From contig JADJFK010000003.1 of assembly GCA_016708585.1 (NCBI GenBank), forward strand, positions 123,317 to 187,316: a stretch of 64,000 bases of DNA, written 5' to 3'. The translations under genes and the position numbers were made by a program. Every line of letters starts with the position of its first letter. Within the stretch, counting starts at the first letter, position 1. A model generated the notes under the pieces. The model saw only the letters and a list, made by a program, of their open reading frames with translations, made no database searches and was not told the DNA's origin. This DNA is from Sulfuritalea sp. GTDB taxonomy: Bacteria > Pseudomonadota > Gammaproteobacteria > Burkholderiales > Rhodocyclaceae. Shown here one piece after another: positions 55,569 to 64,000 of this stretch.

Positions 55569-57244
55569 GCTTGCGAGGGTCAATTTGAGGGCCAGGGCGA
55601 CCACCACAGCCCCAGGCCCTACGTGCGCAAAGCGTTCGAGAAATATCTGGAGTGCGGCATCTTCGCCCACGGCTTTGCCCGCGCCCGCTGCGACGACTGC
55701 GGACACGACTTCCTGGTCGCCTTCTCGTGCAAAGGCAGGGGTGTCTGCCCCTCATGCAACACCCGGCGCATGGCTGAGACGGCGGCACACCTCACCGACC
55801 ATGTGTTTCCCCGCCTGCCGGTGCGCCAGTGGGTGCTGTCGGTGCCCAAACGGCTGCGGTACTACATGCAGCGAGAGGGCCCGGTGCTGGGCATGGTGCT
55901 GCGCATCTTCCTACGCGTCATCGCGCAAACGCTGCAAGCCAACAGCCCTGGTGCGGCCAATGTGGACAAGGCAGCACTGCACATAGGCGCAGTCGCCTTC
56001 ATCCACCGCTTTGGCTCCAGTCTGAACGAGCATGTGCACTTCCATGTCTGCGCAGTCGATGGCGTGTTTGAGGAAGTGGCGGGCGAGGAGGGCGATGCTG
56101 CTGATGCAGCTTCTCAAAGCTCACCATCGCGCATCATCTTCCACCCCGCCACCGGCGTGACTGCGGATGCCGTGGGTCAGGTGCAGGCCAGCTTACGCAA
56201 ACGCATCCTGCGCGCCTTTGTCGGACGGGGCCTGCTGGAGAGTTTCGAGGCCCAAGAGATGCTGGGCTACAAGCACAGCGGGTTTTCGGCGGACACCAGC
56301 GTGTGCATAGCGGCGCACGACCGCGCCGGGCTGGAGCGGCTGCTGCGCTACTGCGCCCGCCCGCCGTTTGCCATGGAGCGGCTGCGCAAAGCGGGCAGCG
56401 AGCTGGTCCACCGCTGCGCCAAGCAGCACAGCGAGCCCGGCAGCCTGCCTCACAACAAGCGCGGCGTAAAGGCCGATGAGATCACCCTCACCCCGCTGGA
56501 GCTGATTGAACGTATCGCCAAGCTGGTGCCCCCGCCGCGCACGCACCGCCACCGCTACTTTGGCGTGCTGGCACCGAACTCACCCTTGAGGCCTGCCGTC
56601 ACGGCGCTGGCGCGTGATGCAGCGGTGAAACCGGCGCAGGTGCAAGCCGAGCCAGCCAGCACGGCTGCAGGCGAGGGCGCACTTGGGGTAAGAAGCCCAC
56701 TGCCAACCCAGACCGAGCCCGCCCAGCCGGTGCCACCCAAGCGCCCGGCGCACTATTTGTGGGCGGTGCTGATGGCCCGTATCTACGAGGTGTTCCCGCT
56801 GCTGTGCCCCATCTGCGGCGGGCAAATGCACATCATCGCCTTCATCACACACAGTGCCGATATCCGCCAAATACTGGAGCACATCGGGGTGGAGACGGAG
56901 CCGCCGCACATCACCCCGGCACGCGGGCCGCCACTGTGGGACGAGTGCGACGCGCAAGCCGCAGAGGGCGTGGAGCCAGCCCCAGACTGGGATGAAGCGA
57001 CCCAACCGGCCCCGGACTTCGAGGTCGATCAGCGCGTCAGTTGGTAGGGTGGCAACAGCGGTTAACAGTGGTTTTGCCAACGTTGCGAGGCAGCGCTGCG
57101 CCTGTCACCGCCAAAAACGGGTCATACCGAAAAATCTCGGGCAACTGGCTTTGAGAAATCAACCCAGCAGTCCCCTGTGTGCATGCCTGAGACGCCCCAA
57201 ACGTGTGCTATACTTGTGCTCATGCGGTTGGATTTCCTATCCCC
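55569..57244 (+). mobile_element. IS91-like element, copy G, 5'-truncated
   Basis: Same left break and right end as copy F; the element sequence is open throughout. It closes the second large tandem unit (51,507-57,244). Confidence 0.9.
55623..57047 (+). CDS. IS91-like transposase, copy G, N-terminally shortened
   Basis: Equals copy F except one Tyr-to-His change (SELVHRCAKQ). The frame stays open upstream to 55,482 through antisense aceE sequence, so a longer chimeric protein is possible. Start assignment is uncertain. Confidence 0.8.
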   Translation: MRKAFEKYLECGIFAHGFARARCDDCGHDFLVAFSCKGRGVCPSCNTRRMAETAAHLTDHVFPRLPVRQWVLSVPKRLRYYMQREGPVLGMVLRIFLRVIAQTLQANSPGAANVDKAALHIGAVAFIHRFGSSLNEHVHFHVCAVDGVFEEVAGEEGDAADAASQSSPSRIIFHPATGVTADAVGQVQASLRKRILRAFVGRGLLESFEAQEMLGYKHSGFSADTSVCIAAHDRAGLERLLRYCARPPFAMERLRKAGSELVHRCAKQHSEPGSLPHNKRGVKADEITLTPLELIERIAKLVPPPRTHRHRYFGVLAPNSPLRPAVTALARDAAVKPAQVQAEPASTAAGEGALGVRSPLPTQTEPAQPVPPKRPAHYLWAVLMARIYEVFPLLCPICGGQMHIIAFITHSADIRQILEHIGVETEPPHITPARGPPLWDECDAQAAEGVEPAPDWDEATQPAPDFEVDQRVSW

Positions 57245-57633
57245 ACACGCCGGTCAAGCAACGCAGTTTCGCCGACGGCGCCACGATGCAGCGCTACCGA
57301 ATCGAAATCGGCCGCAACCAGGGCGTGCTGCCCAAGGAAATCGTCGGCGCCATCGCCAACGAAGCCGGCATCGCCGGCAAGGACATCGGCCAGATCAACC
57401 TGTTCGACGACTACAGTTCGGTGGAACTGCCGGCCAATCTGGGGGACGACCTGATGGACATCCTGCGCCGCATCCGCGTCCGCCAGTTCGCGCTCAAGAC
57501 GCGCGTCATGGAAGCGGGCGAGTTCGTCGATACCCGCCCGCCGCGCCGCGCCCCGCCTGCCCGCGACGGCAAGAAGCCGGACTGGAAGAAGCCCGCCGGC
57601 GCCAAGCCGGAGTGGAAGAAGCGGGAACGTTAA
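57245..57633 (+). pseudogene. 3' end of a DEAD-box RNA helicase gene (DbpA-type domain)
   Basis: The frame enters from the IS91-like end and gives MQRYRIEIGRNQGVLPKEIV, then GAIANEAGIAGKDIGQINLF and DDYSSVELP. This is the DbpA/CsdA RNA-binding domain that follows the helicase core. A basic, Lys/Pro-rich tail (KKPDWKKPAGAKPEWKKRER) ends the protein. The helicase core is absent. Confidence 0.85.
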
Positions 57634-57666
57634 GCCCTGCGACAGGGTTCAGTACGAGGAGAAATC

Positions 57667-58191
57667 ATGGCCATTTACAGCCTCGGTGACCGGAAGCCCG
57701 TCCTCGGGCCTGATGCCTGGGTCGCCCCCAACGCCACCGTCATCGGCGACGTACGCCTCGGCGACAATGCCAGCATCTGGTGGAACGCCGTCGTGCGCGG
57801 CGACAACGACACCATCACCATCGGCGCCGGCAGCAACATCCAGGACGGTTCGGTGCTGCATGTCGACGCCGGCGTACCGCTGACCGTCGGCGCCAACGTC
57901 ACCGTCGGCCATCAGGTGATGCTGCACGGCTGCACCATCGGCGACGAATCGCTGATCGGCATCAAGAGCGTGATCCTCAACAGGGCCGTGATCGGCCGCC
58001 ACTGCATCATCGGCGCCAATTCGCTGATCCCCGAAGGCAAGGTCATTCCGGAGCGCTCGCTGGTGATGGGGTCGCCGGGCAAGGTGGTGCGCCAGCTTTC
58101 CGACGATGAAGTCGCGCGCCTGCTGATGGCGGCTGAGGGCTACGTCGAAAACGCGCGGCGCTATCGCGCCGGTCTGCAGCAAACGGACTGA
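57667..58191 (+). CDS. Gamma-class carbonic anhydrase-like protein
   Basis: A 174-residue left-handed beta-helix protein (hexapeptide repeats such as [14 protein letters not shown] and [16 protein letters not shown]). The metal-binding His are in [16 protein letters not shown]. It belongs to the YrdA/PaaY/CaiE group. ATG 57667 follows GAGGAG. The gene is complete and lies 33 bases after the helicase tail, as in an original chromosomal order. Confidence 0.9.
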   Translation: MAIYSLGDRKPVLGPDAWVAPNATVIGDVRLGDNASIWWNAVVRGDNDTITIGAGSNIQDGSVLHVDAGVPLTVGANVTVGHQVMLHGCTIGDESLIGIKSVILNRAVIGRHCIIGANSLIPEGKVIPERSLVMGSPGKVVRQLSDDEVARLLMAAEGYVENARRYRAGLQQTD

Positions 58192-58192
58192 G

Positions 58193-58513
58193 TCACTTCG
58201 CCGCGTCGCGCTTGACCGGCGGCGGGGCTGGCGTCGGCGGGGCCTTCTGCGGCACCTGGACGAAAACCTCGCCGTCCTTGATCATGCCCAGTTCATAGCG
58301 CGCGCGCTCTTCGATGGCATCGAGGCCTGACTTCAGGTCACGCACTTCTGCATCCAGGCCGGCGTTGCGCTGCTCGAGCTTCTGGTTGACCTGGCGCTGC
58401 GCCTGCAGCTGGCGCTCGTAGTCCCAAACGCGGATCCAGCCGCCCTTGCCCAGCCACAAGGGATACTGCAGCATGGCGATGAGGACGACCAGCGCCAGCG
58501 TCGGCCAATTCAT
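58193..58513 (-). CDS. ftsB: Cell-division protein FtsB
   Basis: A 106-residue protein with one N-terminal membrane helix ([17 protein letters not shown]), then a coiled coil ([20 protein letters not shown]) and the family tail [20 protein letters not shown]. FtsB links FtsL and FtsQ in the division complex. The C-terminus has a Pro/Ala extension. It sits 18 bases after eno, the usual order, and starts at ATG 58513. If the genome has another copy, this one is a duplicate. Confidence 0.9.
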   Translation of the reverse strand: MNWPTLALVVLIAMLQYPLWLGKGGWIRVWDYERQLQAQRQVNQKLEQRNAGLDAEVRDLKSGLDAIEERARYELGMIKDGEVFVQVPQKAPPTPAPPPVKRDAAK

Positions 58514-58531
58514 CGCGAATTGCCGCCGGGC

Positions 58532-59393
<862 letters not shown>

Positions 59394-59447
59394 GACCTGC
59401 CATAGCCGGCGCGCCCCACCCTCAACCTTTCCAGGCGGAGCCCCCCC

Positions 59448-60231
59448 ATGACCCAGACGCCCAACCAACTCGCCGAAGCGATCTGGGCCGCCCGCCAGGC
59501 CGGTCGGACACTGGACGCCGCAGCCACCATCGGCACGCCCGACCTCGCCACCGCCTACGCCATCCAGCGCGCGCTGCTCGGCCTGCGCCTGGCCGCCGGC
59601 GAGCGCGTAGCTGGGTTACACGTCGGAAGTGATGCGCCGCCAGATGGGCATAGCCCGGCCCAACATCGGGCCGCTGACCGACCGGATGCTGCTGAACTCG
59701 GGCGACGCGGTGCACGAGCGCCTGGTGCAGCCGCGGGTCGAACCCGAGATCGGGCTGCGCCTCCAAACCGCCCTCGACGCGCGGCACGCGCCCGTCGACC
59801 GCCACACCGTGGTCGCCGCCGTGGAGGGCGCCTACGCCTGCCTCGAAGTCGTGCACTCCACCTGGACAGGCTACCGCTTCAACCTCGAACAGAACACCGC
59901 CGACAACTCGTCCGCCGGCCAGGTCGTCGTCGGGCCACGCCTGCCGGTGACCGACCTGATGGCGGCGGGCACCGTGGCGGTGCGCCTGCACGACGGCAGC
60001 CACCACACGCTGGGACAGGGCGTGGGCGCCGATGCCGACGGCCACCCCCTGGACGCGGTGGCGCGGCTGGCGCGGGAGCTGGCCGCGTTTGGTCAGCGGC
60101 TGGAGGCGGGTGATCTGGTGATCACGGGTGGGCTGACAAAGGCTTGTGAGCTGGAGGTGGGGGGGAGGTTGACGGGAGTGTTTTCGTTTGGGGACGCTTG
60201 GTCGGTAGATGTGACTGTGCGGCGTCTGTGA
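59448..60231 (+). pseudogene. 2-keto-4-pentenoate hydratase-family gene, frameshifted
   Basis: ATG 59448 with GGCGGAG upstream gives TPDLATAYAIQRALLGLRLA, the usual N-terminus. Near 59,610 about ten bases seem lost, and the frame changes to LGYTSEVMRRQMGIARPNIG, then VEPEIGLRLQ and the C-terminal LEAGDLVITGGLTKACELEV. Family members hydrate 2-hydroxypentadienoate in meta-cleavage of aromatics. The active-site region after the shift is intact, but the gene as written is broken. Confidence 0.82.
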
Positions 60232-60538
60232 AACGACACTTGATAGGTGCGGATCGCCTGCACATCAACCCGGTCAACGAACGGCTCCATCAAAGACGCC
60301 AGTGCAGCGTGAGCGGTCGCGTGACACCTTGACCAGTGAGCGGCCGGTGGAGGCGCCTCTACGATGGCCTGCAGAGAGGTCGAGTGACAGCCACCAGCCT
60401 TGTGCGGACTTCGGCCGCGATCAAATGAAGCGCTGCCACGGGTCGGCGCCGAGCCGACCGCGCAAGCCCTTCCTCAAGCAACTGTATGCCTGCAAGGGGT
60501 ATCCGCTTAGCTCCATCAGCCCCATTGACACTGTGATT
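60232..60538. other. Spacer without a supported gene
   Basis: About 300 bases between the hydratase gene and a transposase remnant. I see no gene, RNA or clear repeat. It may be decayed insertion-sequence DNA. Confidence 0.4.
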
Positions 60539-60800
60539 TCATCCAGCAATGGTATCCGATTGCCTCTCCCCGGTGTTCTTGCTCACGACATCCCCATACG
60601 TCACTGGCGGCGTCACCACCGCTTGCTGCAGCAAGCGTTAAAACAGCATCCCGCGTGAGCTGGATGTGCGCCGGTTGAAACGGAACACGAATTCATCGAG
60701 ATAGGCGTCCAGGTGTTCGGGTTGCACAGAACCGTGGTGCGTTCCCAGCACCCAGCGCTGTACCAACGAGGCGACCCGGTGCACTCCCGCCATGGAGACA
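60539..60800 (-). pseudogene. IS1595-family transposase C-terminal remnant
   Basis: Read on the minus strand: VLGTHHGSVQPEHLDAYLDE, then FVFRFNRRTSSSRGMLF. This matches the end of ISXO2-like DDE transposases. A TAA follows GMLF where the family has Tyr, and the N-terminal part is missing because IS1071 begins at 60,802. Confidence 0.78.
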
Positions 60801-60801
60801 T

Positions 60802-60839
60802 GGGGTCTCCTCGTTTTCAGTGCAATAAGTGACGGTACG
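60802..60839 (+). repeat. IS1071 left 38-bp end
   Basis: GGGGTCTCCTCGTTTTCAGT followed by GCAATAAGTGACGGTACG. It is identical to the end at 25,889-25,926, and the similarity to the right end extends well past 38 bases. Confidence 0.92.
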
Positions 60840-60946
60840 CAAAGCTAGCACTGGCGCGGGGGTGGTCTGGGTAGACCGTTGATTTCATTGACTTTCCTGT
60901 TCGCTTTGTAAACGGGTATGGTGGCCTCCCACTTTTGAGGTTCACG

Positions 60947-63858
60947 ATGCAGGGTTGGCACACAACGTTTTTGGGGATGCGTGGGCTCCCCGCGATATCA
61001 GCGACTTCGAGATGAAGGCATTTTTCACCTTCGATGGTGCCGAGCGCGACGCAATCAATGCACGCCGAGGTGATTCCCCAGCTTGGTCTGGCGCTCCATA
61101 TTGGTTTCCTGCGCATGAGTGGGCGTTTGCTCGGTGCCTTTCGGGTAATTCCAGTAGCCTTGTGGCGCCACCTTGGCAACGAGCTTGGCATTGCAGCACC
61201 AGAAGTCGCCTCGCTGAGAGCCATGTATGAACGCGGGCGCACGCTATTCGATCACCAACAAGTAGCCTGCACGGTCCTTGGATTCCAGTGGATGAGCGAG
61301 CACCAGCGCCGCTCACTGGTACGTGAACTGCGCGACGAAGTGGCGCGCTGCGCCGACCGCGATCAGCTACTCGTGCGGGCGCGTCAATGGCTGTACAAGA
61401 ACAAGCTGGTGATCGTGCACGAGCGGGCAATTCGGACACTGATTGCGGCGGCACTTGCCCAGCTTGAAGTTGAAACAGGCACCGCCATCGCCGCCAGCGT
61501 TGATCCAGCAACACTTGATCGCTGGCGAGCCTCAGTTTCAGAGCTGCGCCCAGATGGACAAACCCAGCAGAGTTGGCTATGGGCTGCACCGGCGAAACAC
61601 TCAACCCGCCAAATCAGCGAGGTACTGGAGCGCATCGACCTGCTTTACACGCTGGACGTTCATAAGCACCTGGCAGACATCCCCGATCTCATCTTGCGCC
61701 GCTACGCGCGCCGACTTGTCTCCAGGCCGCCCTCAGCCGGAGCCAAGATCAAAGAGCCAGCGCGCACCGTGGAGGTCGCATGCTTTCTTCGGTATTGCCT
61801 GTTCACCACCACAGACCAGTTGATCCTTATGGTGCAGCGCCGGATCGCCGATCTGTGGCGTCAGGCTGCCGCCGATGTCCCCGCTACCGTCAATTGGGCC
61901 GCAATGTACAAAAACGCTGCTCGGCGAACTTGTTGCCTTGAGCGCGCAAGGTGCGGTGCCAGATGCTGAGTTGCGTGCCCGTCTTGAAGCCTTGATCACC
62001 GAAACCCAGAAACGCAAACCACCGAGCAGGGCCTCCCTGGTCCGCGAGGGATTGATTGATGGAATTCGCCCCGTGCGGTCGTTGCTCGTCGCCATTGCAA
62101 AGCTGCCCTGGCAGGCCACCGGCGAGCATCCTGCCATCGAGTACCTTGCCAAGCTGCAAGCTTTATATCTCAAAGGATCCAGAAAGCTGCCAGTTGAAGT
62201 GGTGGCACCAAGTCTGGGAATGATCTGGCAGGTTTCGATCTCCAGCCCAGACCGGGAACGGGCGTTTCAGGCGTTGGAGGTGGCCACCCTGTTTGCCCTG
62301 CGCCGCGCGGTGCGCAATGGCTCGGTCTGGATTGAGCACAGCCTGAGCTTCGGGGTCGTGCGCGCTTGTTCTTCACGGACGAGCGTTGGCAGGCAGAGTC
62401 CAAGAAACACTATGCCCGTCTATCGTTACCCAGCAAGGCTGCCACTTTCTTGAAGCCTTTGCTGGCCAGAGTAACTGCCGGTGTCGATGCGGTGGCCGCT
62501 GCAGCCCGCAGTGGCGTACTGCGCGTGGATGATGAACTCCATTTGTCGCCATTGCCCGCAGAGGACGAAGACCCAGAAGTGACCAAGCTGCGCGCGGCTT
62601 TGGATCACCGCATCGGTGAGGTTCAATTGCCGGAAGTGATTCTGGCCGTTGACGCCCAGGTGCGCTTTAGCTGGATCATGCTCGGACGTGAGCCGCGCTC
62701 TACCGACGAGCTGCTGATGGTCTATGCCGGCATCATGGCCCACGGCACCAGTCTGACTGCGGTCGAATGCGCGCGCATGATTCCGCAATTGTCTGCCACC
62801 AGCATTCGCCAGGCCATGCGCTGGGCGCGGGACGAACGGCGTCTGAGCCAGGCCTGCCAGGCTGTGCTGGAATTCATGCAGCGACACCCGATTGCCGCCA
62901 CCTGGGGGCGGTCCGATTTGGCATCTTCTGACATGATGAGCATGGAGACCACCAAACGGGTGTGGCAAGCCCGGCTTGATCCTCGGCGCAACACACCTTC
63001 CATTGGAATCTACTCCCATGTAAAAGACCGGTGGGGCATCTTCCATGCGCAGCCCTTTGTGCTCAATGAGCGCCAGGCGGGCGTGGCCATTGAAGGTGTC
63101 ATCCGCCAAGAAAAGCTGGAGACCAGCCAGCTTGCTGTGGATACCCATGGCTACACCGACTTTGCCATGTCACATGCCCGTTTGCTTGGTTTTGATCTTT
63201 GCCCGCGGTTGAAGGAACTCAAACAGCGCCACCTCTTTGTGCCACGCGGCACCAAAGTGCCCGCAGAAATCGCTGCGGTGTGCGAAGCCAATGTCGACGT
63301 CGCTTTGATCGAAAAGCATTGGGATAGTCTGGTGCACCTGGCGCCTCGGTCATGAGCGGACATGCCAGTGCGGTGGCAGCTCTTGCGCGGTTCGGTTCTG
63401 CCGCCCAGGCGATCCAATCTATGAGGCTGGCGTGCAATTGGGGCGGTTGCTGCGTACGGCGTTTTTGGCTGACTACTTTGTCAAGGACGCTTTCAGGAAC
63501 GAGTTGCGCCGGGTGCTCAATCGGGGCGAGGCTGTTAACGCCCTCAAGCGCGCCATTTATACCGGCCGGATCAGCCCGGCGCAGGCCAAACGTGTCGATG
63601 AAATGCAGGCTGTGGCCGATGCGTTGAGCCTGATGGCCAACATCGTGATGGCGTGGAATACCCTCACAGATGCAGGCGGTCCTGGATCGCTGGTCGAACC
63701 GCCGCCAGGTCATTCCACCGGAACTGATCGGGAAGATTGCGCCCACCAGGCTGGAGAGCATCAACTTGCGGGGTGTGTTTCGCTTCCCGGTTGACCGCTA
63801 TGCTGACCAAATCCTGCCTTCGCGGCCAAATGCATCGATAACTGGCACCAATGGATGA
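60947..63858 (+). pseudogene. tnpA: IS1071 tnpA, interrupted by several frameshifts
   Basis: Pieces of a Tn3-family transposase of about 970 residues occur in order: N-terminal DUF4158-type region, middle, and the DDE core with SIGIYSHVKDRWGIFHAQPF, LLRTAFLADYF and VNALKRAIYTGRISPAQAKR. Frame changes lie near 60,990, 61,078, 61,909, 62,348, 63,342, 63,411 and 63,662. All are one- or two-base changes, mostly in short runs, and the first four are absent from copy 1. Sequencing error is a likely cause. Confidence 0.87.
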
Positions 63859-63963
63859 AACCGACCACGGTTTGACGCCACGAATCGCAGATTTGAAAGT
63901 GAACAGGAAAGTCAATGAAATCAACGATCTACCAACACCACCTCCGCGCCAGTGCTAGCTTTT

Positions 63964-64000
63964 CGTACCGTCACTTATTGCACTGAAAACGGGAGACCCC
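63964..64000 (-). repeat. IS1071 right end
   Basis: Reverse complement reads GGGGTCTCCCGTTTTCAGTG and continues AATAAGTGACGGTACG after one C; it has one base fewer than the left end. Confidence 0.9.

Larger units (their letters stand above)
60802..64000 (+). mobile_element. IS1071, complete copy
   Basis: A Tn3-family element of about 3.2 kb with no resolvase gene. Its ends are long inverted repeats of roughly 100 bp (60,802-60,905 and 63,905-64,000), and it holds a single tnpA. Size, long repeats and lack of resolvase all fit IS1071, the element that flanks catabolic genes in many betaproteobacterial transposons. The right end coincides with the window end, so the target duplication cannot be checked. 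Confidence 0.87.

Overview
The window reads as a betaproteobacterium (G+C-rich; rlmD, a Bax-inhibitor protein, the eno-ftsB gene order, Bug/TctC receptor, fused LivM-LivG, IS1071). The genus cannot be fixed from sequence alone.

Region 1 (1-15.6 kb) is part of a prophage: a tightly overlapping early cluster (DUF1376 protein, T7-type primase-helicase, small ORFs), a divergent 767-residue RTX calcium-binding protein, then late genes including a coiled-coil protein and a 1,538-residue polyvalent virion-type protein with an HExxH motif. Inside that large gene lies a second ORF in the +1 frame that resembles a phage HNH-type protein. No integrase, terminase, portal or capsid gene is seen.

Region 2 (15.8-21.3 kb) is ordinary chromosome: a metallo-beta-lactamase-fold hydrolase, a small lipoprotein, a phospholipase-D-like protein, RlmD, a Bax inhibitor-1 protein, a zinc-ribbon membrane protein and a methyltransferase. 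It ends in the 3' half of a tRNA-Ser(UGA) gene cut at the anticodon loop, which I take as one end of a genomic island.

Region 3 (21.3-25.9 kb) begins the island: a DUF4160/DUF2442 pair, a Tn402/Tn5053-type remnant (terminal repeat, intact tniA, stub of tniB) fused to a truncated lipoprotein gene, a COG4705 membrane protein, and a PAP2 gene cut by IS1071.

Region 4 (25.9-64 kb) is the unusual part. A truncated IS1071 copy and a complete one, in the same orientation, bracket a chain of segments that each end at the identical right end of an IS91-like element. Nine such right ends occur, all in one orientation. The segments carry a branched-chain-type ABC transporter operon, an acyl-CoA ligase plus truncated enoyl-CoA hydratase, a phage gene fragment (twice), a module of adenylating-enzyme C-terminus, EthD protein, FAD-linked oxidase and TctC receptor (whole twice, plus one internally deleted copy), and a core-gene block (DEAD-box helicase tail, gamma carbonic anhydrase, ftsB, enolase tail). 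Most segments start or end in the middle of a gene. The element's right end carries an apparent outward promoter and an ATG that is in frame with one captured gene fragment.

Several repeat copies differ from their twins almost only by 1-2 base indels. This looks like unpolished long-read sequence, so the order of the chain needs read-level confirmation.
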